Below, piece by piece: positions 36,436 to 46,067 of a DNA stretch of 64,000 nucleotides. Both the position numbers and the translations under genes were made by a program. Origin of the DNA: VRUE01 sp963840565 (lineage in GTDB: Bacteria > Actinomycetota > Thermoleophilia > Solirubrobacterales > 70-9); NCBI GenBank assembly GCA_963840565.1, contig CAWIZH010000006.1:434001-498000 (forward strand), in the 5' to 3' direction. The notes under the pieces were generated by a model. It was not told the origin of the DNA. It saw only the letters and a program-made list of their open reading frames with translations, and made no database searches. How positions within the stretch are numbered: position 1 is the stretch's first letter; each line of letters opens with the position of its first letter.

Positions 36436-37143
36436 GTCGGTTCCTCCTCTTGGGGTTGCATGCGCGGGGCTGTGCCGCCTTTGTCGAGCGGCGCGACGAA
36501 AGTCTGGTTGCCCGCGTGGACGACGAGCGCTTTGGCGCGGGAGAGGTCGAGCGCGGAGCTGAGCACGGCCGAGGCGTCGTCTCCCCAGCGGTAGCGGAAG
36601 GTGCCGGCGGAGACGTCGCGGCCGCCCGGCCGCGCATGTAGACCCGGCAGAGGGTGCCCGAGCGGATGCCGCTGACGTACATGTGGATTTCGGTGCCGAA
36701 GGCCTGCGGCTCCAGCGCCGCGCGCGATCTTCACCCCGGAGGGCAGCGAGCGGAAGGAGACGTGCTGCTCGGGGCTCGCCGCTCGTCGCCGCCGGAGAGG
36801 ACGAAGATCGCCAGCACCGCCGCGGCGGCCGCGGCCGCGGCGCCGCCGAGGCCGAAGCCGAAGCGCAGGCGCCGGCGGCGCCGCTTCGCGCGCCGCTCGG
36901 CGTCGATCGTCGCCGCGATCCGCTTGCCCAGCTCCGGCGGCGGCAGCGGGCGCCGGGCCGAAGCGGGCGGGGTCGGCGTGGGGGAGCAGGCTCGCGACCG
37001 CGGCCAGCGCCGTCGGCCTCGGCCCGGCAGGCGGGGCAGCCCTCGAGGTGGGCCTCCAGGCCCGCCCGCTCGTCGTCGGCGAGGTGGCCGAGCGCGTAGG
37101 CGCCCAGCGCCTCGCGCCACTCGCGGCAGCGCTCAGTCTTCAT
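36432..37143 (-). CDS. Anti-sigma factor with zinc-finger (frameshifted)
   Basis: ATG 37143 gives an N-terminal zf-HC2 domain: REALGAYALGHLADDERAGL, then EAHLEGCPACRAEAD (His-x3-Cys-x2-Cys). Other frames supply LGKRIAATIDAERRAKRRRR, a single membrane helix (AAAAAAAAVLAIFVLSGGDE) and an outside domain ending GTFRYRWGDDASAVLSSALD and NQTFVAPLDKGGTAP. This is the RskA-like layout: cytoplasmic sigma-binding head, helix, extracytoplasmic sensor. At least three frame breaks. The start overlaps the sigma gene stop by 11 bases. Confidence 0.72.
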
Positions 37144-37678
37144 AGCCCATCTCCTCGAGCACGACCCGCAGCGCGCGCAGGCCGTAGTAGACGCGGCTCT
37201 TCACCGTTCCCTCCGGCACGCCGAGTTCCTCGGCGACCTCGGCGTAGGGACGGCCGCGGTAGTAGGTCTCGACCAGGACGCGGCGGTGATCGTCGCCGAT
37301 CCTGCGCATCGCCTCCTCGATCTGCCAGGAGAGCAGCGCCTCGTCGAAGGGCTCGACCGAGGGCTCGATGCCGCCGTCGGCGACGGTTGGCCGGGCGGCG
37401 CGGGCGCGGCCGAGGTCGATCACGACGTTGCGCAGGATCGCGAACAGCCAGGTGCGCAGCGAGCCGATCTGCGGGGTCGAAGCGCTCGCCGGCCCGCCAG
37501 GCGCGCAGGAAGGTCTCCTGCACGGCCTCTTCGGCGAGGCCGGGGTCGCCGAGCGAGCGAACCGCGAAGCCGTAGAGCTCGCCGCGTGCGCCGCGTAGGC
37601 CTCGCGCACGTCCCGCTCGCGGGTCAGAGCACCGAGGCCTGGCAGCCGTCTTCGGATCGATACGACTTGGACGAACAC
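37133..37678 (-). CDS. ECF-type RNA polymerase sigma factor (frameshifted)
   Basis: About 180 residues. Region 4 is intact: EEAMRRIGDDHRRVLVETYY, then YAEVAEELGVPEGTVKSRVY, the -35-binding helix-turn-helix. Region 2 is split between frames: ETFLRAWRAGERFDP in one and GSLRTWLFAILRNVVIDLGR in another, needing about two one-base repairs between 37470 and 37590. GTG 37678 is the farthest start and the N-terminus is uncertain. Translationally coupled to the zinc-finger anti-sigma factor, so activity is likely held at the membrane until a signal arrives. Confidence 0.8.
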   Translation of the reverse strand: MFVQVVSIRRRLPGLGALTRERDVREAYAAHAASSTASRFARSATPASPKRPCRRPSCAPGGPASASTPQIGSLRTWLFAILRNVVIDLGRARAARPTVADGGIEPSVEPFDEALLSWQIEEAMRRIGDDHRRVLVETYYRGRPYAEVAEELGVPEGTVKSRVYYGLRALRVVLEEMGYED

Positions 37679-37704
37679 GCCGGCGCGGGTTCAGGCCCGC
37701 GAGC

Positions 37705-37851
37705 CTACTCCATTTTTCCGATCTTGAAGATTTTCGTGCCGCAGTCGGGGCACGTACCTTGGATCGCCGGGCGACCGTTCTTCATCGTCACCTGTTTGGC
37801 GTCTTTGATCTCGACCTTCTTGCGCTCCTTGACGCAGTAACCCTCGGGCAT
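37705..37851 (-). CDS. Small zinc-ribbon protein (DUF5679-like)
   Basis: A 48-residue protein from ATG 37851, short enough to be missed by ORF callers. MPEGYCVKERKKVEIKDAK is followed by VTMKNGRPAIQGTCPDCGTK and IFKIGKME. TMKNGRPA.QGTCP.CGTK is a conserved actinobacterial pattern. One CxxC pair is clear; the other ligands would include Cys6, and the second Cys usually found near it is replaced by Glu here (YCVKER for YCVKCK), so the metal site may be incomplete. Function unknown. Confidence 0.7.
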   Translation of the reverse strand: MPEGYCVKERKKVEIKDAKQVTMKNGRPAIQGTCPDCGTKIFKIGKME

Positions 37852-37986
37852 CGCTGGCCGCTCCTTTCACTGCCTTGGCGGCAGAGCTCGCGGTCGTCGC
37901 GAGGTCGAATTGCGGCGAATGTAACGCAGTGAGGGGACGACGCGGGCAAAGATCGTGCCGATTCGGCACGAAGTGCGACTGCTTCT

Positions 37987-38311
37987 TCAGCTTCGTCTGT
38001 CGGTCTTTGGAGCTTCGCCTTTCGAGCCCGCTCGCTCGGCGACTTCTGCCTGCAGCGTTTCGAGTTCGGCTTCGAGCTCGCTCGCCTGCGGCGCTTCGGC
38101 CGGCGTCGGCGTGCCTGCCAGTTCGTCGCGCACGGTCTGCAGGTCTTCCTTGCTGACCTGCGTTGTTCTGGGCGTCGACGCCAGGTAGATGCCGGCGCCG
38201 GCGCCGCCGACCGCGATCGCGACCAGGACGAGGAAGACGCGCGTGCGCATCGTCGAGCTTGCGCTCGACCATCCCGATCCATGCCCGCAGCCCGTCCAGC
38301 GACATCGCCAT
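37987..38311 (-). CDS. Single-pass membrane coiled-coil protein (one frameshift)
   Basis: About 107 residues. ATG 38311 or 38305 gives MAMSLDGLRAWIGMVERKL; one extra base near 38255 separates it from TRVFLVLVAIAVGGAGAGIYLA (membrane helix) and a Glu/Ala-rich coiled coil (ELEAELETLQAEVAERAG). Without repair the 87-residue frame from 38250 still encodes helix and coil. Hypothetical; no family recognised. Divergent from the thiolase gene. Confidence 0.55.
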
Positions 38312-38392
38312 TAACTTAACCGGAGCCTGCGCTCCCGATCCACTACCCTGCGGCCCGCACTTCCCGACCCCAGCCCGCAAGGAGAGACCCGC

Positions 38393-39551
38393 ATGCCCGA
38401 GGCAGTAATCGTCGACACCATCCGCACCCCGATCGGCCGCGCCTTCAAGGGCTCGCTGGCCCAGCTGCGCCCGGAGGAGATGGGCGCCTTCGTGGTCGAC
38501 CAGCTGCTCGAGCGCAACCCGGAGCGTCGACCCGGCCCTGATCGAGGACGTCTTCTGCGGCGTCGGCATGCCGCAGGGCCTGCAGGCCTTCAACATCGGC
38601 CGGATCATCTCGCTGCTCTCCGAGAAGCTGCCGCAGACGGTCAACGGCGTCACCGTCTCGCGCTACTGCTCCTCCAGCCTCGACGCGATCCGCCACGCCG
38701 GCAACGCGATCAAGGCCGGCGAGGGCGACGTCTACATCGCCGCCGGGGTCGAGTGGGTGAGCCGCTTCAACGAGCGCACCGAGCCCGCCGGCGCCGACGA
38801 CCGCAACCCGAACCTGATCGGCGAGAACGGCCAGCCCAACGCCTACATCGACATGGGCCTGACCGCGGTCAACGTCGCCAAGAAGTACGAGGTCAGCCGC
38901 GCCGACATGGACAAGTTCGCGCAGCGCTCGCAGGAACTCGCCGTGCAGTCGCAGGAGGACGGCTTCTTCGACCGCGAGATCGTCCCGGTGACGCTGCCCG
39001 ACGGCACCGAGGTCGCCAAGGACGACGGCCCGCGCGCCTCCTCGACCCTGGAGAAGCTGCTCCAACTGCCCGAGGCCTTCGGCGGCGGCGGCGTCACCGC
39101 CGGCAACTCCTGCCCGCTCAACGACGGCGCCGCCGCGGTGCTGCTGATGAGCGACACCAAGGCCAAGGAGCTGGGCCTGACCCCGCGCGCCCGGATCGTC
39201 ACCGCCGCGACCTGGGGCAACGAGCCCGAGTACATGGGCGTGGCCCCGATCGGCGCGATCAAGAAGGTGCTCGACCGGGCCGGGATGACGATCGACGACG
39301 TCGGCACGGTCGAGCTCAACGAGGCCTTCGCCGCCCAGGTGATCCCGATCATGGACGAGTGCGACATCCCGCTGGAGAAGCTCAACACCCACGGCGGCGC
39401 GATCGCCCTCGGCCACCCCTTCGGCATGACCGGCGCCCGCATCATGGGCACCCTGCTCAACGTGATGGAGACCGACGACCACCAGGTCGGCCTCGAGACG
39501 ATGTGCGTCGCCGGCGGCCAGGGCAAGGCGATGATCGTCGAACGAGTCTGA
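38393..39551 (+). CDS. Acetyl-CoA acyltransferase (thiolase; one frameshift)
   Basis: About 385 residues after removing an extra C at 38525 (NPE-VDPALI). It cleaves 3-ketoacyl-CoA with CoA in fatty-acid beta-oxidation, or condenses acyl-CoAs. The acyl-accepting Cys is in VSRYCSSSLDAI (near residue 92), the His in NTHGGAIALGHPFGMTGAR and the second Cys in METMCVAGGQGKAM-like ETMCVAGGQGKAM. GGAGAGAC-type AAGGAGAGACCCGC precedes ATG 38393. Followed by an enoyl-CoA hydratase and a flavin monooxygenase, making a CoA-thioester catabolic cluster. Confidence 0.9.
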
Positions 39552-39645
39552 GGTCGAGCTGACCGGAGCATTAGCGTCTTCGAGTCGCCTGGCCGTCCGA
39601 GGCGTGCCGAGTACGACGCTCCACCCCTCGACGGCTAGGTCGCTC

Positions 39646-40545
39646 ATGGACACGCTGACCTACGAGGCCGACGGCCGCGATCACCCTGAACCGGCCGGAG
39701 CGGGGGAACGGGATCACGCCGCGGATGCCGGTCGAGCTGGCGGCCTGCGTCGAGCGGGCCAACCTCGACCCCGAGGTCCACGCGATCGCCCTGGCCGGCA
39801 ACGGCACGGGCTTCTGCGGCGGCTACGACCTGGTCGCCTCGGCCGAGGGCGACATGAGCGAGCTGGGCGGGGCCGAGGCGCCGCCGGGCTCGCCGCTCGA
39901 CCCGGCGACGATCGGCGCCAACCACATGCCCGAGTCGAACTGGGACCCGGTCACCGACTTCCAGTTCATGTCGCGCAACGTGCGCGGCTTCATGAGCCTC
40001 TTCCACTCCGAGAAGCCGGTGCTCTGCAAGGTCCACGGCTACTGCGTCGCCGGCGGCACCGACATGGCGCTCTGCTCGGACCTGCTGGTGATCGCCGCCG
40101 ACGCCAAGATCGGCTACCCGCCGGCGCGGGTCTGGGGCTCGCCGACGACGGCGATGTGGGCGGCGCGGATCGGGCCGATGCGGGCCAAGCGGCTGCTGCT
40201 GACCGGCGACTCGCTGACCGGCGCGCAGGCGGAGGAGTGGGGCCTGGCGACCGAGGCGGCCGCCGGCCGCGGAGCTCGACGAGCGCTTCGAGCGCGCTGC
40301 TGGAGCGGGTCGCGCGGATGCCGATCAACCAGCTGGTGATGATGAAGATGCTGGTCAACCAGTCCCTCTACGCCCAGGGCCTGCACCAGACCCAGCTGCT
40401 CGGCACCTTCTTCGACGGCATCGCCCGCCACACCGAGGAGGGCCACGGCTTCGTCCGCCGCGCCGCCGAGGCCGGCTTCAAAGAGGCGGTGCGCGAGCGC
40501 GACGAGCCCTTCGGCGACTTCGGCCTGGAGGGCTTCGGCGTATGA
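39646..40545 (+). CDS. Enoyl-CoA hydratase/isomerase family protein (frameshifted)
   Basis: About 298 residues. From ATG 39646 (MDTLTYEADG) one extra base near 39671 leads to AITLNRPERGNGITPRMPVE. The crotonase core is LAGNGTGFCGGYDL (oxyanion hole Gly) and KVHGYCVAGGTDMALCSDLLV. Two more breaks near 40265 and 40293 lead to ALLERVARMPINQLVMMKML to the stop. A long insertion (GSPLDPATIGANHMPESNWD) resembles a large actinobacterial subgroup. Its stop overlaps the next ATG (ATGA), so it is coupled to the monooxygenase. Confidence 0.82.
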   Translation: MDTLTYEADGRDHPEPAGAGERDHAADAGRAGGLRRAGQPRPRGPRDRPGRQRHGLLRRLRPGRLGRGRHERAGRGRGAAGLAARPGDDRRQPHARVELGPGHRLPVHVAQRARLHEPLPLREAGALQGPRLLRRRRHRHGALLGPAGDRRRRQDRLPAGAGLGLADDGDVGGADRADAGQAAAADRRLADRRAGGGVGPGDRGGRRPRSSTSASSALLERVARMPINQLVMMKMLVNQSLYAQGLHQTQLLGTFFDGIARHTEEGHGFVRRAAEAGFKEAVRERDEPFGDFGLEGFGV

Positions 40546-42024
40546 GCGGCAGAGCAGCGCATCGATCGCGGTGGTCGGCGGCGGCTTCGGCGGGGTCGGC
40601 GCCGCGGTGATGCTGCGGCGCGAGGGCTACGAGGACGTCACCGTCTTCGAGAAGGGCGAGCGGGTCGGCGGCGTCTGGCAGCACAACACCTACCCCGGCG
40701 CCGCCTGCGACATCCCCTCGCACCTCTACGAGTACTCCTTCGCGCCCAACCGCTGGTCGCGGCGCTTCTCGCCGCAGGTCCGAGATCCGCGCCTACATCG
40801 AGGGGGTCGCCCGCCGCTTCGGCGTCCTCGACAGGGTCCGCACCGGCGTCGAGGTGACGAGCGCCAGCTGGGACGAGGAGCGCGGCAAGTGGCTGCTCGA
40901 GACCAGCGCCGGGCCGCACGAGGCCGACGTCCTGATCACCGCCTGCGGGCAGCTCTCGGTGCCGAAGGTGCCGCCGATCCCCGGCCTCGAGAGCTTCGAG
41001 GGCCCGGCCTTCCACACCGCCGAGTGGCGCCACGACGTCGACCTCGCCGGCAAGCGCGTCGCCGTGGTCGGCACCGGCTGCAGCGCGATCCAGGTCGTGC
41101 CGGCGATCCAGCCCGAAGTCGCCCAGCTCGACGTCTACCAGCGCTCGCCCGGCTGGACCCTGCCCAAGGGGGACTTCGAGTACTCGCGCGCGGGCGCGCG
41201 CTCTGTTCCGGCGCTTGCCGGCCCTGCGCCGCCTCGACCGCGCCTCGGTCTTCGCCTTCCAGGAGTTCGCCGCGGCGGCCCTGACCCGCCAGCCGCTGGC
41301 TGCTGCCGGTGTTGCGCGCGCTCGGCACGCGCCAGATCAACTCGGCGATCTCCGACCCCGAGCTGCGCCGCAAGGTGACGCCGAGCGACGAGGTCGGCTG
41401 CAAGCGGATCATGCTCACCGACGAGTGGTACCCGACCCTGACCGAGCCCAACGTCGAGCTGGTCGACCGAGCGGATCGAGCCGGTGACCGCCGAGCGGCA
41501 TCCGCGACGCGACCGGGGTCGAGCGGCCCGCCGACGCGATCGTCCTCGCCACCGGCTTCGCCAGCCACGACTTCGTCGCGCCGATGGAGATCGCCGGCCG
41601 CGGCGGCCGCACGCTGGCGGAGGAGTGGGGCGAGGTGGCGCGCGCCTACCTCGGCCTCAGCGTGCCGGGCTTCCCCAACATGTTCCTGCTCTACGGGCCG
41701 AACACGAACGGCGGCAGCGGCTCGGTGGTCAACACGCTCGAGTGCGGCATCGGCCACGTGCTGGCCGCCCTGCGCGAGATGGAGCGCGCCGAGGCGAGCC
41801 GGATCGAGGTCAGGCCCGAGGCGCGCCGAGGACTTCGACCGCGAGCTGCGCGCCGCCCTCGCCGAGCACCGTCTGGCACAGCGGCTGCAGCAACTGGTAC
41901 GTCGACGAGAACGGCAACGACCCGAGCAACTGGCCCTGGACCTGGAGCGCCTACCGGCGCCGCACCGAGCGAGCTCGCGCCCGGCGCCTACGAGCTCAGT
42001 ACGGGGCCGTCGCGTCGACGCTGA
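40542..42024 (+). CDS. FAD-dependent monooxygenase, Baeyer-Villiger type (heavily frameshifted)
   Basis: About 490 residues across at least eight frame breaks (for example near 40781, 41195, 41300, 41472, 41497, 41827, 41866, 41972). GxGxxG FAD motif IAVVGGGFGGVGAAVMLR; the Baeyer-Villiger fingerprint FEGPAFHTAEWRHDVDLAGK (FxGxxxHxxxW) and the second dinucleotide site VAVVGTGCSAIQVV are all present. The C-terminal WYVDENGNDPSNWPWTWSAY is typical of this group. Such enzymes insert oxygen next to a ketone using NADPH. All motifs survive, so the breaks look like sequencing error. Confidence 0.82.
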
Positions 42025-42038
42025 GCGAGCGCGCCGCG

Positions 42039-42448
42039 ATGAGCGAGCCCCAGCAGCGAGGTATTCACCCCGGAGAACGTGCGCGCCTTCATCGCGCGGC
42101 AGCTTTCCCGGCGACCTCGGGATCGAGCCGCTGGAGATCGAGGACTCCTTCGCCAGCGGCCGCATCGTCGTCGACAAGCGCCACCTGCACCCGGGCGGCT
42201 TCGTCCACGGCGGCGTCTGGACCGCGCTCGGCGACACCGTCGCCGCCTGGGCGACCTTCCGCAACATCCCGCCGGGCCACAACTTCACCACGATCGAGCT
42301 CAAGCTCAACGTCTTCTCCGCCGGCCTGCTCGGCGACGAGATCGTCGCCACGGCGACGCCGCTGCACGCCGGCAAGAGCACGGTCGTGATCGAGGTCAAG
42401 ATCGAGCGGATCCGCGACGACGAGGAGCCGCGCTGGCCGCCAACCTGA
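42039..42448 (+). CDS. PaaI-type acyl-CoA thioesterase (frameshifted)
   Basis: About 136 residues from ATG 42039 (MSEPQQ). Extra bases near 42057 and 42107 must be removed to join EVFTPENVRAFIARQLPGD to LGIEPLEIEDSFASGRIVV and the hotdog core HPGGFVHGGVWTALGDTVAAW (HGG with helix) and GHNFTTIELKLNVFSAG. The open frame stops at 42448, but a further break could extend it to about 42486 (LIVSQFVL). Releases free acid from CoA thioesters, fitting the thiolase/hydratase cluster. Confidence 0.75.
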
Positions 42449-42486
42449 TCGTCTCCCAGTTCGTCCTGCCGCCGCACGAGGCGCCT

Positions 42487-42550
42487 GACCGGCGCATTCG
42501 GCGTCCTCAGTCGTCGCGTGCAGGCACGCACGCTCCCTGCGTCGATCTGC
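42487..42550. repeat. Repeat element R1: conserved flanks around a variable hairpin
   Basis: CGGCGTCCTCAGTCG (42499-42513), a central hairpin GCGTGC-AG-GCACGC, then CTCCCTGCGTC (42533-42543). The same flanks enclose a different hairpin at 48967-49015. It lies between the thioesterase (plus) and the P-type ATPase (minus) 3' ends. Confidence 0.75.
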
Positions 42551-44973
42551 TTGAGCGGCCTGGGATCAGGTGTCCACGGCGGGTCATCGGGCGAATCGGC
42601 GGGCGTCTCCCAGCGTTCGATCTGGGGCAACCGCCAGAGGGCGCTGGCGATCGTCAGCCCGGCGGCCGCGGCGAACAGCGCCAGGAACCACTGGGTGGCG
42701 CTGAGCAGGGCCATTTCGAAGAAGTCGCGCACCGGGGCCGCGGCGAGGATCAGGGCGTAGAGGGCGCCGAGGCCGGCGACGAGGGCCAGCATGTAGCTCT
42801 GGATCGCGATGTGCTCGCGGCCGGGGCCGCGCTCGAGCAGCAGCACGAAGCTCAGCCCGAGCACGATCAGGGTCGTCGTCGCGGCGGTGCGCCCGGCTTC
42901 GAGGCTGCCGCCGAAGACGGTGTCGACGAGGAAGAAGGAGAGGATCGAGCCGAGCGCCGTCGCCAGCCCCGCCGGCACGGCGAAGGCGGCGAGGGCGCGC
43001 AGCAGCCGGCCGCGGTAGAGCGGCCCGTCGGAGGGCGCCAGGGCCAGCACGAAGGAGGGGATGCCGATCGTCAGGAAGGCGGCCAGGGTGAGGTGCCGGG
43101 GCAGGAAGGGGAAGGCGAAGCCGGGGATCGCGACGAGCACGATCAGCGCCGCCGCGTAGACCGTCTTGGTCAGGTAGAGGCGGCCGAGGCGGTGGATGTT
43201 GCGGGCGATCCGCCGGCCCTCGCCGACCGCCTGCGGCAGGCGGGCGAATTCGTCTTTGAGCAGGACGACGTCGGCGACACCCTTGGTCACCTGCGCCCCC
43301 GAGCCCATCGCCACCGCCATCCGGGCCCGCTTCAGCGCCGGCACGTCGTTGACCCCGTCGCCGATCATCGCCGCGTAGCGCCCCGAGGCGGCCAGGGCCG
43401 AAACCAGGTCGCGCTTCTGCTCGGGCTTGATCCGGCAGAAGACGGTGTTGGCGACGGCCGCTTTGGCCAGGGCTTCGGGGTCGTCGGGCAATTCCGAGCC
43501 CTCGATCACGCCGGCGTCCGGCGGCACCCCGACCGCGCTGGCGACCGCGGTCACCGTCGCCCGGGCGTCGCCGGAGATCAGCTTCAGGTCGACGTCCTGC
43601 TCGCGCATGAACGCGACCGTTTCGGCAGCGTCGGGCCGCAGCGTCTCCTCGAGGACGACCAGCGCCACCGCCTCCAGCCGCGGCGCCGGCTCCCCGCCCG
43701 GATCGGCCGGCAGCGGCTGGCTGCTTTCGCCGAAGGCGACGACGCGGCGGCCCGCCGCGGTCTCGCGCTCGAGCACGCGGGCGAGGCCGGGGGGGAGCGA
43801 GAGCGCCCCCGCCTCGCCGAGCACGTCGGGCGCCCCGAGCACGTAGCTGGTCGAGCCGATCCGCAGGCCGCTCCACTTCCACTCCGAGGAGAACGGCACC
43901 TCGCCCGCGACCTTCGCCGCTTCGCCGGGGAAGCGCTCGACGATCGCTTCCAGGGTGCGGTTGCGGTCGCCGGCGCTGGCGGCGAAGTTGCCCAGCGCGG
44001 CGTGCGCCGCCGCCGCCTCGACGCCCTCGGCTACCTCGGCGCCGAGCAGCCGCAGCTCGCCGTCGGTCAGCGTGCCGGTCTTGTCGACGCAGATCGTGTC
44101 GACCGCGGCAAGGCTCTCGGTGGCGCTCATCTGCTGCACCAGCGTGTCTTTTTTCGCCAGGCGCACGGCGGCGACGGCGAAGGTGACGCTCATCAGCAGC
44201 ACCAGGCCCTCGGGGATCAGCGTCACCAGGCCGGCGGTGGCGGTCTGGGCGGCCTCGTCGATCCCGGTGTTGCGCAGCTTCAGGGTGAGGATCAGCAGCA
44301 GCGCCAGCGGCACCATCGCGTAGACGCAGGCGAGGATCACCCGGTTGACCTCCTCCTGCAGCGGCGAGGGCGGGTGGCGGAAGGCGCGCGCCTCGCCGGC
44401 CAGCCGCCCGGCATAGCTCTCCTCGCGCACCGCGGAGGCGGTGTAGTAGCCGGAGCCGCTGATGCAGAACGAGCCGGAGAGCGCCTGGTCGCCGCGGTCC
44501 TTGCGCACGCCGTCGGCCTCGCCGGTCAGCATCGACTCGTCGAGGGTCATCGCGCGGCTGCGGATCACCTCGCCGTCGGCGACGAGCTGGTCGCCGGGCT
44601 CGATCGCGATCACGTCGCCGGGGACGACTTCGTCGGCGAGCAGGTCGACGGCGGCGCCGTCGCGGACAACTTTGGCGCGCGGCGCGACCAGCACCGCCAG
44701 CTCGTCGAGGGTGCGCTTCGCCTTCAGCTCCTGGCGGATGCCGATGTAGGAGTTGATCACCGCGATCAGGCCGAAGATCGAGTCGGCGTAGAGGCCCAGT
44801 CCGAGGTCGAGGACGAAGAAGGCGCCGATGATCGCGTTGAAGAGGGTGAAGACGTTGCCGGCGACGATGCTGGAGACCGAGCGCGAGGAATCCTCCGCCG
44901 GCGGGCCCAGCTCGCGCAGCCGCTTCGCCGCCGTGGCGCTGGAGAGGCCCTGCTCGATCGCCGCGTCCGTCAT
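42540..44973 (-). CDS. Cation-transporting P-type ATPase (CtpE/Ca-Mg type)
   Basis: About 800 residues from ATG 44973. Actuator loop TLDESMLTGEAD, membrane motif GLVTLIPEGLVLLMSVTFAV (PEGL), phosphorylation site DTICVDKTGTLTDGEL, SGDARATVTAVA (TGDxx variant) and hinge MIGDGVNDVPALKRARMAVA. The PEGL motif and lack of metal-binding N-terminal domains favour the P2-like group containing mycobacterial CtpE (calcium) over copper or zinc pumps. After the last helix (FLALFAAAAGLTIASALW) and WETPADSPDDPPWTPD no stop appears: the frame stays open to 40936 across three opposite-strand genes. The stop was probably lost to an indel near 42.5 kb; the end given is approximate. Confidence 0.85.
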
Positions 44974-45002
44974 CGCCGCCTATTCAATAGGGTGAGCGCC
45001 GG

Positions 45003-46049
45003 ATGGCTTTGAAGCTCGGACTCAACCTCGGCTACTGGGGCATCGGCCCTGCCGGTGAGGACGCCCTCGAGGTGGTGCTCGCCGCCGAGGCCGCCGGCTT
45101 CGAGTCGGTCTGGGCGGCCGAGTCCTACGGCTCCGACGTGGTCAGCGTGCTGGCCTGGCTGGCGCCGCAGACGACGACGATCAAGCTCGGCGCCGCGATC
45201 ATGCAGGTGCCCGCCCGCCCGCCCGCGGCCGCGGCGATGGCCGGGGCGACGATCGACAAGCTCTCCGGCGGCCGCTTCCTCTTCGGCTTCGGCCCTTCCG
45301 GCCCGCAGGTCTCCGAGGGCTGGTACGGCGTCCCCTACGCCAAGCCCTGGGGGCGGACCCGCGAGTACATCGAAGTCGTGCGCGAGATCATCGCCCGCGA
45401 GGACAAGGTCGATCACCAGGGCGAGCATTACCAAGTGCCTCTACCCGGGGGCGAGGGAAAGCCACTGAAGCTCAACTTCCACCCCGAGCGCAACCAGATC
45501 CCCGTCTTCGTCGGCGCGATCGGTCGCAAGTCGGTCGAGATGGCGGCCGAGATTGCCGACGGCTGGATCCCGATCTTCTTCAGCGTCGACGCTTTCGAGC
45601 AGACCTGGGGCGAGCACCTGGAGGCGGGCTTCGCCAAGGGCGGGCGGCAGCGCTCCGACCTCGAGGTCTCGCCCTCGCTGCAGGTCGCGATCGACGGCGA
45701 CCTCGAGGCCGCCAAGGCCGTGGTCAAGGCCGGACTGGTCCTCTACTTCGGTGGCATGGGCAGCCGCAAAACCAACTTCTACGTCGATCTCGCCCATCGC
45801 TTCGGCTTCGGCGACGTCGCCGATGAGGTCCAGAAGCGCTTCCAGGACGGCGACCGGGCCGGCGCCTTCGAGGCGGTGCCCGACGAGGTCGTCGAGGCGA
45901 CCTCGCTGGTCGGCACCGAGGCGGAGGTGGCTGAGCGGGTCGAGCGCTTCCGCGGCGCCGGCATCGACCGCCTGATCGTCTCGCCGGTTCACGCCGAGAA
46001 GGCCGAGCAACTCCATACCTTGCAGCGCCTTGCGGCGCTCATCGCGTAG
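45003..46049 (+). CDS. LLM-class F420-dependent oxidoreductase
   Basis: A 348-residue TIM-barrel protein of the bacterial luciferase/MER family. LGLNLGYWGIGPAGEDALEV, ESVWAAESYGSDVVSVLAWL and DKLSGGRFLFGFGPSGPQVS are typical of actinobacterial F420 or FMN enzymes; GAIGRKSVEMAAEIADGWIP is the C-terminal cofactor region. Substrate unknown. Starts ATG 45003 shortly after the divergent ATPase start, with 18 bases before the pntAA gene, so it may share transcription with the transhydrogenase. Confidence 0.88.
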   Translation: MALKLGLNLGYWGIGPAGEDALEVVLAAEAAGFESVWAAESYGSDVVSVLAWLAPQTTTIKLGAAIMQVPARPPAAAAMAGATIDKLSGGRFLFGFGPSGPQVSEGWYGVPYAKPWGRTREYIEVVREIIAREDKVDHQGEHYQVPLPGGEGKPLKLNFHPERNQIPVFVGAIGRKSVEMAAEIADGWIPIFFSVDAFEQTWGEHLEAGFAKGGRQRSDLEVSPSLQVAIDGDLEAAKAVVKAGLVLYFGGMGSRKTNFYVDLAHRFGFGDVADEVQKRFQDGDRAGAFEAVPDEVVEATSLVGTEAEVAERVERFRGAGIDRLIVSPVHAEKAEQLHTLQRLAALIA

Positions 46050-46067
46050 TCTCCGCCGCCGCGTCTT

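Noticed and set aside
28030..42486. Pseudogene tract from genome decay
   Set aside because: Breaks are almost all one base, catalytic motifs remain intact on both sides, and unrelated genes are hit alike, which fits consensus error better.
40936..44973. A single 1345-codon minus-strand frame as one giant protein
   Set aside because: Only the part upstream of about 42.5 kb shows P-type ATPase features; the rest is antisense to thioesterase and monooxygenase genes and is open because of high GC and a lost stop.
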